64,000 nt of DNA from contig CAMGYJ010000009.1 in NCBI GenBank assembly GCA_946122785.1, positions 9,082,937 to 9,146,936 on the forward strand, given 5' to 3'. The notes beneath the pieces were generated by a model, which saw only the letters and a program-made list of their open reading frames with translations, was not told where the DNA came from and made no database searches. Source of the stretch: Linum tenue (taxonomy: Eukaryota; Streptophyta; Magnoliopsida; Malpighiales; Linaceae). A program made the translations under genes and the position numbers. This document shows positions 20,584-31,592 of the stretch, piece after piece; position 1 is the first letter of the stretch, and every line of letters begins with the position of its first letter.

Positions 20584-21319
20584 CTGCCAAAGAAGAGAGG
20601 GTAAAAGGAAGTTAAAAATGAATTCCCAAGGAAGAAAGCTTCATTCATCTGCTTCCAGAGAATGACAGACAAATGGAAAGACAACAAGAAAAGGAATTTC
20701 TAAATAGAAACTCAAGACTTGTGCATGCAAGGAAAGTATTCTCTATTCTGAGTTCTAAAGAACAGAGAACTCAAGCTTCGGCAGCTCAGAAACATGATAA
20801 GAATGTCTACAGAATCCAGCAGAATGACCACTGTTTTTCGATCCAATATAGAAGTCTACACCACTTGAGAAAAATTCCAACAGATACGGAAATACCCAAG
20901 CAAGAACCCTAATGGGAAAAGAGATCTCCCTAGTTCCGAATTCTAACAGAGCAAAGAACGGATCAGCTTAGCTGATAGGCAGACTAGAAGCTATATGCTC
21001 TACTTTCCATGATTATCATCTTAACCCTAGTCTCTCAAACTTAAACTTCGCACAGCAGAGTCTTGGTTCACTTAGGTCTGGATTGGAAGTTCACTGCTTT
21101 ATTTACATCCTCTTTAGACCTCATCCAGAAAACCAGGGGCGACCCACATTCGTTTACACTTCAGTTTAAGAACCCTAAACCCCAGGAGAAGAAAAGCTTC
21201 GATTTTTAAGGAACCAAAGACAAATTTCCTGCCCACGCCCCAATTCTAGATAAGATCGATAACCAGAAGAGACGGAAAGATAGGAAGAGATTATCAGTAA
21301 CGACATATTTCAGTCATAC
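20584..21319 (-). other. Leader intron of TFCA
   Basis: On the minus strand the donor GTATGACTG starts at 21319 and a pyrimidine-rich acceptor ending TTTGGCAG ends at 20584. This is 29 bases before the ATG. It is inferred from consensus; no transcript is available. Confidence 0.6.
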
Positions 21320-22050
21320 CTCGGTGGAATGCAAGAAGGGGCGGCGAAGACTAGATCGCAGGTTGGCTTTTTCTGCTTGTTGTGCCGCGAAGAGGACGCA
21401 GACTGTGGAGCTCGGAATCGGAATTCGGATCTCCAGTCTCCACTCTCGGCCAAAATGAAGCGCCAACCGTTGGATGTACTGGAGAGATTGTGGCCGTCAG
21501 ATGACTACACACAAGGCTTTGTCCGCATGGATCATGGCCCATGGGCTGGAGGATGAAGAACCTGCGTGGCCCAGCTCGAGCTTCAGATTTAGCCTTCTTC
21601 GGGAGACTGACTGTACGAGACGATGTTGGTCAGGTGCAAAGTTGGAACTTTGGGAATTGGACGTTCGTTCTGGGAAGGAAGAAAGAAAGCTAAGCAGAAA
21701 TTGCTTCATGCTCTGGAAATGTAATGTTTAGTTCTGTTCTCGAATCGCTTCGTTTTGTTAATCTTCCTTCTTATTGTTGATGCTTTCGCTTGTTTATTTC
21801 CCCCTGGTGATGGATTGTTCATGGTAGTCGAATCCATGCGGCCAATGGATGATTAATATCTCTTTTTGGCGTCTTGTAATTGACATGGCGTCTGCTGAAA
21901 TGGGTATAAGTTATCATATCATAAAGCTTAGAACTTTCTCTGTAGGAATAGCCATTAAAGGGATGACTAAGAAAGTATTGAACTTTACATGTTTTGTGTT
22001 GATGGAACTCTGTTTGGCAGCTATCTAGTGATTTTGTCTATTCCTTTGCA
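21320..22050. promoter_or_regulatory. Divergent promoter region, TFCA and methyltransferase
   Basis: The TFCA first leader exon ends at 21320 and the plus-strand gene begins its coding at 22101. An acceptor-like 'tcctttgcag' ends at 22051, so the plus gene probably also has a leader intron. The two transcription starts would then lie within about 21400-21750, a candidate shared promoter. No TATA box stands out. Confidence 0.4.
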
Positions 22051-22057
22051 GTCAGCA

Positions 22058-22072
22058 ATGGCCATTACTTAA
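22058..22072 (+). other. Tiny upstream ORF (4 codons)
   Basis: ATG GCC ATT ACT TAA lies just after the predicted leader acceptor and 29 bases before the main ATG. If retained in the mRNA it could lower translation of the methyltransferase. It is seen in sequence only. Confidence 0.35.
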
Positions 22073-22100
22073 TAGTTTGGTCGGTAGAGAGTCATAATTC

Positions 22101-23996
22101 ATGGAGAATCAGGCTATTGAAAGCCTGGAACAAGAAGAAGAGGAATTGAATTTGGGAATGCTAGGTTTGTACGAAGGGAATGTGAGGGTGTTGCGGGATG
22201 ATGAAGAGTCTGCTGCAGAAGAAATCATGTTGTTATGGGGAATCCAACAGCCCACTTTCTCCAAACCGAATGCTTATGTTGCTCAGTCTTCGCTCCAACT
22301 CAGCCTTGATGCTTGTGGTCACTCCCTCTCCATTTTGCAGTCTCCTTCTTCACTGGTACTTGCTTCCATATTTTTTTTCTTTCTTTCTTGTATAGCTATC
22401 ACCATTTGCCTTCATATTATGGTCATCCCTTTACCTCAATGGTTTTTTGTTTCATTCTTTGAAGAAAACATAGTCTCTGTCAGCGCTTATTTGTTAGATT
22501 CGATACAGCGGCCGAAATGTTATATTTTGATCTTGGTTCTGGTTTACTGTTATTTATGCCTTGAATTTGTTACCATGAATTGCATTCTGCATTACAGGGT
22601 ACACCGGGAGTAACAGGCTCAGTTATGTGGGATAGTGGCATTGTATTAGGCAAGTTCTTGGAACATGCGGTTGATTCGAAGATGCTTGTTCTTCAAGGAA
22701 AGAAGGCTATCGAGTTGGGTTCAGGCTGTGGATTGGTAGGGTAAAGATAACATCCTCTTTTTTATGCTTCGTTTTTCCTAGTTGTTTCTTTCTTGGGAGT
22801 AAAGGTATGGGGCTTGCATAGAGAACCTAATACTATGTACAGTCAGAACGCAAGACATGACTTGCAATCCCTTTCCATGTCCGAGTTCTTTACAAGGAAG
22901 AAATAAAAGATGCTCAAGAAGCAGCATTATATCAGTCGCTCATAACCTTACTGACGCCAAAATCGATTTGATTTGCAGCTGCATAGCATCTCTTTTGGGT
23001 GCTGAAGTTATACTCACTGATCTCCCTGATCGACTGAGACTGCTCAAAAAGAATGTAGAAAGCAATTTGGGACATGAACACCTACGTGGCTCTGCAGTCG
23101 TGGAGGAGCTTACTTGGGGTGACGAACCTGATCGGTGCATGACTCAACCTTTACCTGATTATGGTAAGAGAGCTTCCGTATAGTTTCCCCAAGTTGCAAT
23201 AGGTGGTAGTACCCAATATTAGTGTGTAGCAGCAGGTTATTGATACAGCTGAACCAACTTTTGCGGTTTTGCCCCTTCTCTCTCGAAAAGCCGTTATGAC
23301 TTTGACGGTACTCTACCATGTATGAACTGCCGAAATTTTCATTCTGAAAATGCAACTAGTGGCTTCCATGAGCACCTACCGAGTCCATGAAGTTGGAAAT
23401 CGATAATGGTCACCCACAGAATTTAAAAACTCAACCTTAGACCATGGTCTATGAAGAAGTCCATATTAGTCTACTTTGTCCTTTCTTTTGTCAATTCCAA
23501 AAAGGTACATAATGGAGAGAATTATGTTGGCGAGAGTATTTATGTCATTGTATGTATGAAAATCACAATCCATTGCTTCTTTTAAATCCATGAGTTGCAC
23601 AATCCATCACTTCCAAAATCCTACATCTGAACCGTCATTAGTTTTGTGCGATATGATGTTTCAGTTGTGGGATCAGACGTGGTGTATAGCGAAGGGGCGG
23701 TGGTTGATTTGATAGACACACTCCTAAAGCTCTGTGGATCCGAAACGACAGTATGCATAGCCGGGGAGCTCAGGAACGGTAAGCCTGATCTTGCCCACCC
23801 ATGCATCTTATTTAGGCATCCTCTCAGCACCTTTTGTTGTTGAGACTAAGACATTGTTCATACTCCAGATGCAGTGTTGGAGTACTTCTTGGAGGAAGCC
23901 ATGAAGGTGTTCAAGGTTGGGCGTGTCGAGCAGTCGGAGTGGCATCCTGACTATCACAGCCCTCGTGTTGTGATGTATATTATGGTGAGGAAGTAG
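22101..23996 (+). CDS. METTL21-type protein-lysine methyltransferase, 5 exons, 274 aa
   Basis: Exons, with phases agreeing: 22101-22355, 22598-22740, 22979-23163, 23665-23778, 23869-23996. The N-terminal part (1-85) is acidic and variable. Methyltransferase family 16 features follow: an early GSVMWDSGIVLGKFLE segment, the SAM-binding motif I AIELGSGCGLVG, an acidic post-I loop ILTDLPDRL, and the DxxY-type motif VGSDVVY that marks METTL21-like lysine methyltransferases. A C-terminal EWHPDYHSPRVVMYIM strand ends the fold. These enzymes use S-adenosylmethionine to methylate lysines in proteins such as chaperones or elongation factors; the substrate here is unknown. The ATG is the first in the ORF after the tiny uORF. 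It is divergent to TFCA. Confidence 0.9.
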
Positions 23997-24401
23997 CAGA
24001 GTTATTTGGGAGAGAGCCAAGAAGCAGCTTCCTGAGATCATTATTACAGTTGGTTTCTTCTCCTCTATCACAGATTTAGTCAGCAATGGAACTTTTTTGT
24101 TATACTTGTTACATGATTTTCGGATCCTGTAATTCAGTTATGATTCGGGATTTCACCCCAATAACTGGGTGTTAACTACAAGTACCTATGGTTATTTGAG
24201 TAGTCTATGTATGTATGAACATCGGTTTCAAGTGCTGCTGTAACAGGCGGCTGATCCTCGCAAGTCGCAATTGTCTTTCTTGCTTGTTCTCTATAATAGA
24301 TACTCCTGTGACACTGTTGTAGGCCTGTAGCTAGCTACACTGACTTTGCAGCGTGGGCCAATCTTCTACAAGTCTATCTTTCCGCACAACCAAGGAGAGT
24401 C

Positions 24402-25090
24402 TGCAGAATTAGGGATGGCAATGGGTGGGGTTGGGTCAAACTCAAACCCAAATCCATGGATTTATCCGCCAAAAAAACTCGGGGTAAAACTCGTTGGGTT
24501 TGAAAAACTCAAACCCAACCCGCTGGGTATCCGCGGGTTCATGGGTACCCGTGGGTTTTTGTGGTAAAAATTTACAATAACAAGTTTTTTTCAAAATAAA
24601 AGTTTAACATCAATTTTCTCATACAAATTAATCATACAAAAAACACCAATCTAGAGCATACAAGCAAAGCGCAAATGATCAATACAAATTATTCAAAATT
24701 AAAGAAAAACATATATAAACAATAGAATTAATTGAAAGCTTCTTCCTCGTCAACTAAGTTTCTTCACTCTCCACTTCATAATATCAACTTCATTCTAAAC
24801 AATTAGAAAGAACAAATTATACATGTCTCCACAAACATATAGAATATTAGTTGTTTAAGGAAGATATATTATTTTGAATATTAAATATACCAGGAAAGTA
24901 ATTATATGTGTGTGGACGGGTACCCATGGGACGGGTTTACCTAAACCCAAACCCAACCCGATGAATAGTGTAGCGGGTTTAAACACGAACCCGACCCAAA
25001 ACCCATCAACATGGGTTTTACCCACGTTAACCGGGTTCGGTCGGGTGGGTATTAGTGGGTTCGAGTTTTGTTACTCTCCCTATGCAGAAT
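24402..25090. mobile_element. Complete non-autonomous hAT element
   Basis: The element 24410-25082 (673 bp) is flanked by perfect 8-bp duplications TGCAGAAT (24402-24409 and 25083-25090). The ends are TAGGGATGGCAA and the reverse complement TAGGGAGAGTAACAAAAC. The termini are built from GGGTTT/AACCC-like words and the middle is AT-rich. No transposase is encoded. It lies inside an RRM exon. A broken relative is at 14453. Confidence 0.9.
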
Positions 25091-25450
25091 GCTTCCAAGA
25101 ATTTCGGCCAACTCGTAGAAGATAATGACAATGAATTTTACCGTCAAAATCAATTCAGTGATCTTTCTTCTCTCGTCAGCTTTTAACCTTCGGCCTCTTA
25201 TAGAAGAACTTGTGGTTGTCCTACAGTCAATTTCGTGATGGACAAAATTGCAAGAAGGCCGACAGGCTTCGCCTTCCTTCGTTATGCCACTGCAGACGAA
25301 TCCCAGAATGCCATCAGGGAACAGATAGAAACACGTTTTCGTGATTCTATTATAATTATTATTATTATTATTAGGATACTTATTTATAAGAATAGTAGTC
25401 TTTTAGTAGAATTATGTTTATTATTACATTATCCTATCTTTTTTATAAAC

Positions 25451-27105
25451 TAGCGTGGGCCCCGGCCATTTGGCCGGAGGAAGGTGAGGTATGAAATTTG
25501 ATAATGTAATGGGGTGTATAGCTTATTGTTGTATAGTTTTTTTTTTTGAAACACGTGATAAAAATAGTGAATTTTAGTAGGAAAGAGACATGAATGATGC
25601 AACGAATCAAAAATCAGCCTTATGAACCAAAATCAAGTACCTGTTACCTTGTGAAACAATATTGTTTCAGGTAATATGATGAGGTGGAGTATGTTTTATA
25701 GAAACCGAATTCCAGAAAATCGAATAAAAAATCGCATATGCCGCCGGTTTTCGGGAAATGAGCATCTCACAATCGTTGCTAGTTTTTACTCGGCCCGTTG
25801 GCCGATTAATTTGCTTTATAAAACTTTCATCTTGTCATCATTGTGCTTTCTAGTTTTTTGCCAAGCCATGATAGAATCTAAAGAAATCGAGAATGAACAA
25901 CACGATTTGGGATAGGAACCACCGTTCCTTTATCCCTAGAAAATAGTGGTAAACACGGACTCACCTGCCAAACTGGTTTGGATTGAGATTTTTATCGGGT
26001 ATCAGGAAACTATGTGATTATAAATTAGACTTGATCAAAACGGGCCAAAACTTGAAATTCAGCCTATTTGACCGACTCATGCCAAACTCTAATTATTCTT
26101 TACTTTTAAACTTTCTATTTGAAAATAAAAAATAATGAAAGAAAAGAGATGAGTGCAATTCGCCATTTGCACATCACTGATTCGGGAATAAAACTATAGA
26201 ATTTCGAAAGGAAACTGAAAATGTTTAGCATCGTTTTAATGTTACAAATAACCAAATAGATCTTTCTGTTTAGTTTTTTACTAACAAATACCAAACGATT
26301 CCCTATAATATACACTATAATTTAATCATTATGATATCAAATAATTACATAATATATATTTGAAATGATAAAAATTGGACTAATTGGGTTGGTCGAAGTT
26401 GAACCATTGAATAACTTTAAAATACATTATATTTTAGCCACTAAGATAATAGCATAATATATATTATGCTAGAGAAAATAACTTGTTTTAGAATGGCAAA
26501 CCCATGATGTTCATTTGTTTTACTTGATGGGCAAATCCCGTGTAGGTCAGGCCCATTCAACTCTTTTATTTTATGATTAGCGGTTAGCCCATTAGAATCC
26601 ATACATTAGTTTATTGTTAAATTTTTTTCTTTTTAGCAATAAAAAGGAGTATTGTTTTGCCTTTTCATATATATTTTACCACCACGGAGAAATAAAATGA
26701 CTTAAATAAAAAAATTGACACTTCTTCACCCGTTTAAATCCGCATGTGTACGGTAAGTTGGCCCGTTCCACAGAGAAAAAAGAAAAAAATCGACACTCCC
26801 TATTCTACCCTTCCTACAAACGCTCCTGGAGCAGGGAATTTGAAATGGGGAAAGGGTTTTTTCCTCTCTGCGATTATATGTTTTTAATTTAAAAAGATAC
26901 AACAAATGTACTTAGTGTGATTGGTTATGATCTTTACTTTTCTATAAAGTGATCATGGTTCGAATCCTAGTAAGTGTCTTTTTAATGAATAAAAAAAAGT
27001 AATTGTGAAGACCAAAATGTCTTTCCTACTTTCACTCTAGATGCAGGAATTTTGAAATGGGGCTTCAAGTTTTCTCATTTGGCTTTTATTTATTGTGTAG
27101 ATATG
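25451..27105. mobile_element. Foreign DNA inserted within the left LTR
   Basis: LTR similarity stops at 'tttataaa' (about 25449) and resumes at 'tatgtaat' (about 27107). The insert starts 'ctagcgtgggccccggcc' next to a small palindrome, GGCCATTTGGCC. It is AT-rich with no ORF of interest. I could not assign a class. Confidence 0.4.
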
Positions 27106-27370
27106 TAATATGGGTTTCATTATCAATCAAGCAAGAACAATTATCCTTCATTAATATATGGTAGAGTTTTGTGTAATTTTCTCCATTTTAAATTTTCTGT
27201 AACGAGAGTGAAAATAGGAAGGACATTTTTGTCTTTACAATTAATTATTTATTTCAAATAAAAATATCAATATCAAGATTTGAACTTGGGTCTCTTCAAA
27301 CAAAGACAATAATCATAACCAACTACACTAAACGAATTTGTTGTTTCTATTTGATACAAAACATACACTA
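26870..27370. repeat. Imperfect inverted repeat with tRNA-like boxes
   Basis: The arm 26870-27050 is roughly repeated in reverse at 27185-27370. Each arm has a box-B-like word (GGTTCGAATCC in the left arm; AGTTCAAATCT on the minus strand in the right arm) and an upstream GGTTATGATC-like box A, spaced as in a tRNA. This looks like two tRNA-derived SINE-like units head to head. An LTR tail fragment lies between them. Confidence 0.45.
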
Positions 27371-27769
27371 AGTTAAACTCTGAAAAGTTAATGACTTTTA
27401 CATCATGATCAACAAGCCCACTAAATCTACCATATATATTTTATGGTGCTTAATGCTTCAATTTCCATAGTAGAGTTTCATATAATTTTATCCATTTTAA
27501 AATTCATGCACTCTTTAATTTTCGCTTAGGTGAATTTGGCTAACATGGAAGAAACTATTTCTTTTACTACGTGTTGTGTCATTGCATTTTTCAATTTAAA
27601 TTTAAATTTTGTGCTTTTTTATCTTTGTTCTTATCTCTTTATAACTTCTTCCGAAAGTCCATTCATCGTGCAATAGTTTGGCCCTTTCACTTCCCAGTAC
27701 AAACTCCAGGAGCAGTCCGAGTTTATATCTAACGTCTCCACTCTCCTCTCTCTAGCGCCAACAACCCAC

Positions 27770-27919
27770 CCACCCACACACAACCCACCCACCACCCGGC
27801 GGATGGCTCCCAGCGCAACCCGTCACCCACCCACAGACCCACCCACTTAACGAAATTCGGGTCAAATACGGGTGGGTCGGCCCAAACCCGCGGATGATCC
27901 GCCCGCATGCTCAGCCCTA
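27770..27919. mobile_element. hAT terminal fragment
   Basis: It is rich in ACCC/GGGT words and ends 'catgctcagcccta'. Its reverse complement, TAGGGCTGAGCATG, is a common plant hAT end. The opposite end was not found. Confidence 0.4.
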
Positions 27920-28514
27920 ATGAGCACACTAATCTGGTGTCTCTTGTACAAATCCGAGCTTGATTCGAGAGGCTCAATGGTTGAGGAAGGCTGTTGCGGT
28001 TTGGGCCACGAGTTGGCTAGCAAGATGAAGGTTGTTGGGCCGCAGCTAGGACTTGTAAATGCCAAACAAGGGTTAAGTTGCGGGCCGAGACAAAGAAAGC
28101 CCAACAGATCTCAAGGAGAAGGAGAAGATGGGTTCCTTGAAAATAAAAGGTTTGGAAATCAATTGGGCTGTTTAGTTGAATCTCTTTATTATGGTATGGG
28201 CTTCAAAGAAGAAGAAGAATTAATAGACTTAGATGATGGGCTGGAAGAAGAAGCACTCTCATTCTTACTTTGTGAAGTTTGAGAAGGAGAGTGAAGGGTC
28301 ATTTGGCCAGGGTTGCGACAGGAGCCACGTAGATAGGAAAGAGGCCATTGGAGTCGGAGTCGCTGGAGTGGGCTTCATTCGAGTAGTGGAGCAAATTGGA
28401 AGAAAAGGAAGCGTAAGAAATGGAGGAGCCGACCGCGGATTGTGCGAGAAGAAAGGGAAGAGTGGGCCGAGTTGATCAACCTTGAGGGCAAGGTTGGTCT
28501 CAAGGGGGAGGAGA

Positions 28515-28923
28515 TGATAGAAACACGTTTTCGTGATTCTATTATAATTATCATTATTATTATTATTAGGATATTTACAAATAAGGATAGTAGTCTTTTA
28601 GTAGAATTAGGTTTATTATTAGGTTCTCCTATCTTTCCTATAAATATGTAATCTGGGTTTCATTATCAATCAAGCAAGAACAATTATTCAGAAAATATCC
28701 CTCCCAAAACCCTAATCCTCTATCTCCTAATTTCTCGTTCTCTAGCCCTCCAAGGCTTCGGCCGATTCTATCTTCTATTCTTCTCCTTCTTCTAATTCTC
28801 AATCTCAATCCCAACTTCTATCTTCTAATCCCTAATTCTGTTCTTCCCCAATTATATCCTCAAATCCCTAAATTCCCAATCACCTCTCACAATCGATAGA
28901 ACCCTAGAAATAGAGTTCTATCA
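28515..28923 (+). repeat. Right LTR of the retrotransposon in the RRM gene
   Basis: It is 409 bp long, starting TGATAGAA and ending TTCTATCA, a perfect 8-bp inverted pair. It is preceded by the purine tract 'aagggggaggaga'. It contains a TATAAATA-like word near 28640. The left LTR start has decayed to AGATAGAA. Confidence 0.75.
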
Positions 28924-29110
28924 AATGCACGGGAAGGTAAAGCTTCACCACTCCATGAGTAGAGTTAATGCAGTCCATTTTCGATTAGATGAGGTCAGTC
29001 AGTGACGATCAAGAACCAACTGCCCTCTTAGTTTCTGGACGGCAGATTGATATTCATGGAGGTTGCAAAAGCCAGATCGGAGCTTCGCAAAGGTCCACCG
29101 CTGAACCGAT

Positions 29111-29287
29111 GAAGACCATTTCTGCACAGGAGGTGAGGGCATATCTCGCCTCACTTGACAAATATGTAATCACTGTTTACGGAGCTTGTACTCTTGCTTT
29201 TCCAATCTTAAATCAACAAGAGCAAAAACAAGTGCTTACCCTTCTACATGCGTCAGTATGCTACTAAGTATCTCCAAATTCTGGGAC
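29111..29287 (+). other. Former 3' flank of the RRM gene
   Basis: This sequence runs from the RRM stop codon to the TSD of the Sirevirus nest. It probably was 3' UTR. There is no separate gene. Confidence 0.4.
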
Positions 29288-29292
29288 GAACC

Positions 29293-30146
29293 TGTTGGCG
29301 TCGAGCGCGAGATGCCTACGCGGCAGATGGTCTTCTTTCTTTCTCGACCTGAAACCCTAACTCAAACTTTTGGTAGAACAGGTGAGAGACAAGAGATAGA
29401 GAGTAGAACCAGAAACCAAATTAGACAACTCAATCTTTCGTCAGTTAATGAAACAAAGAACCACGGTGGGCCTGATCCTCAAGCCCACTCAGTTTCTTAC
29501 TCAACTGAGCCTTAATCAACAAAGTGATGCGTTTTGTTTATTGGTTGAACCGAAGTTGACTCAGCCGTGCAACTCGTTCCCCTGTACCTGGAGTTCTTCT
29601 CAATTCTGCAGAACACAAGAACAGTAAAGCCACAAACAGAATATTGCAGAATCGAAGAACACAGAACCTTTTACGTGGTTTCCAGTATTGGGTTAAAGAT
29701 GTTCCCAATACTGACTACTCCACGGACGGATAATCACGCTTGTGATTTCCGACAATTCACTAGGATTTAGTTTGTAGCTCCGAAACAGAGAGGTCGAGAT
29801 CACTCTTCCTATCCAGGTCGACTGATCGTATTCTAATCTACACACTCACAAGCTATCCAGCTTCCCTCAAGTACAACCACTCTCCAGTACTGTACTCGAA
29901 CTCTTTTCTTATCAATCACACCCTAACAAAACTCCTTTGTTCTCCCGTGAAATTGATCTCCAGAAAAGTGTTCAATCCTTGCAATTCCCTTCTCTTTTAT
30001 GCTCAATTCGTCAGTAGCCGTTGCACCAGAGTTTCCATATCTTGTTGATCTTGATATGGTAATCATTTTGAATAGCTTCCCAGTTTTGCTTGCCGAATAT
30101 CATCTCCATAATCAGCTCCTATTCTTTTGACAAGCTGCCCTCAACA
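29293..30146 (-). repeat. 3' LTR of Sirevirus B
   Basis: It is 854 bp, with outer end TGTTGG and inner end CTCAACA, and matches 45584-46437 with very few differences (for example 'ctggagttc' here and 'ctggggttc' there). Confidence 0.93.
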
Positions 30147-30514
30147 TTCTCCCCCTCAGCTTGTCAATGATTCCAATCCTGTTGTTCTAGACGTTCCTGC
30201 ACACATTAGCACACACATTACGTGCAGTCTGCTCCAAACACAGAAGAAGTAATCCAATCTGAAAATTACTTATGACACTAAGGAGAGTAGCTTTTATTCC
30301 AAATAACAGACAGGTACACACTGGTGACAGAAAAGCAAATTGAAAAGACACAAGACTTCTTAGACAGAATATCACTACGCAAATGCTCAGAACACCCGAG
30401 CTTTATTCAGACATTACTTGACATCAACAAAAAAACTTCCTAAGGTACTCCCCCTAAGACAAGCATCCCACTACCTAAGGTACTCCCCCTAAGGCAGGCA
30501 TCCCCAAGACTTCT

Positions 30515-30678
30515 TCAAAACGGATAGTCAGGAGAGGACACATAGTCTGAGATGTCAGACCTAGCCTCAACTGCTCCTTCTTCTTCTGGTCCCTCCTCAG
30601 CTCCTTCTTCTTCTTCGAGAATTCCATCTACCAGATCAGCAAGACTCAGACCTTCTTCTTCAGGAACATTTGCAGGAA
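30515..30678 (-). pseudogene. C-terminal piece of Sirevirus B ORF3
   Basis: It encodes the acidic tail of ORF3 up to the stop at 30515-30517 (ends SSPDYPF as in copy A). It was cut from its N-terminal part (39451-40443) by insertion of copy A. Its first 113 bases (30566-30678) are repeated exactly at 39451-39563. The 3' untranslated region with purine tracts continues leftward to 30147. Confidence 0.85.
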
Positions 30679-31532
30679 TGTTGAGGGCAGCTTGTCAAAA
30701 GAATAGGAGCTGATTATGGAGATGATATTCGGCAAGCAAAACTGGGAAGCTATTCAAAATGATTACCATATCAAGATCAACAAGATATGGAAACTCTGGT
30801 GCAACGGCTACTGACGAATTGAGCATAAAAGAGAAGGGAATTGCAAGGATTGAACACTTTTCTGGAGATCAATTTCACGGGAGAACAAAGGAGTTTTGTT
30901 AGGGTGTGATTGATAAGAAAAGAGTTCGAGTACAGTACTGGAGAGTGGTTGTACTTGAGGGAAGCTGGATAGCTTGTGAGTGTGTAGATTAGAATACGAT
31001 CAGTCGACCTGGATAGGAAGAGTGATCTCGACCTCTCTGTTTCGGAGCTACAAACTAAATCCTAGTGAATTGTCGGAAATCACAAGCGTGATTATCCGTC
31101 CGTGGAGTAATCAGTATTGGGAACATCTTTAACCCAATACTGGAAACCACGTAAAAGGTTCTGTGTTCTTCGATTCTGCAATATTCTGTTTGTGGCTTTA
31201 CTGTTCTTGTGTTCTGCAGAATTGAGAAGAACTCCAGGTACAGGGGAATGAGTTGCACGGCTGAGTCAACTTCGGTTCAACCAATAAACAAAACGCATCA
31301 CTTTGTTGATTAAGGCTCAGTTGAGTAAGAAACTGAGTGGGCTTGAGGATCAGGCCCACCGTGGTTCTTTGTTTCATTAACTGACGAAAGATTGAGTTGT
31401 CTAATTTGGTTTCTGGTTCTACTCTCTATCTCTTGTCTCTCACCTGTTCTACCAAAAGTTTGAGTTAGGGTTTCAGGTCGAGAAAGAAAGAAGACCATCT
31501 GCCGCGTAGGCATCTCGCGCTCGACGCCAACA
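30679..31532 (+). repeat. 5' LTR of Sirevirus A
   Basis: It is 854 bp, TGTTGAGGG to GCCAACA. At about 30898-30905 it has the variant shared with both B LTRs ('agggtgtgatt'), while both A 3' LTR copies have 'cggttgtgatt'. Confidence 0.92.
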
Positions 31533-31534
31533 CG

Positions 31535-31546
31535 TGGTATCAGAGC
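31535..31546 (+). other. Primer-binding site of Sirevirus A
   Basis: TGGTATCAGAGC, the exact complement of initiator tRNA-Met 3' end, lies two bases after the LTR. Copy B has the same at 45570-45581 on the minus strand. Confidence 0.9.
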
Positions 31547-31592
31547 TGGTCGCCGGTCAAGGAAGGTTTTACAGACTTAGGCGAAATCCAGG

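Larger units (their letters stand above)
25323..28923 (+). mobile_element. Degraded LTR retrotransposon inside the RRM gene
   Basis: The right LTR (28515-28923) is complete. The left LTR is represented by 25323-25450 and by a tail fragment at about 27105-27145, with foreign DNA between. A purine tract and a Gypsy-like pol C-terminal segment (WAELINLEGKVGLKG) precede the right LTR. No gag, RT or integrase survives. The insertion falls within the RNP1-containing exon, since RRM coding resumes right after 28923. Confidence 0.7.
24352..29110 (+). pseudogene. RRM RNA-binding protein gene broken by two transposons
   Basis: Exon pieces of one RRM protein can be followed through the insertions. 24352-24409 continues at 25083-25121 (…TKESLQNASKNFGQLVE). 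25227-25322 has VMDKIARRPTGFAFLRYAT (RNP1). 28924-28937 resumes with MHGK. 29032-29110 has FLDGRLIFMEVAKARSELRK and a stop at 29108-29110. This resembles small organelle or glycine-rich RRM proteins of plants. The first piece is split by a hAT with its TSD, the third by an LTR retrotransposon. The splice donor after the second piece reads ATAATG where GTAATG is expected. No initiator exon or transit peptide was found upstream. The gene cannot make an intact RRM. Confidence 0.8.

Noticed and set aside
29186..29515. ORFs in the Sirevirus LTR (repeated at 31310, 39234 and 45603).
   Set aside because: They recur because the LTR recurs; there is no motif and they read across terminal LTR sequence.
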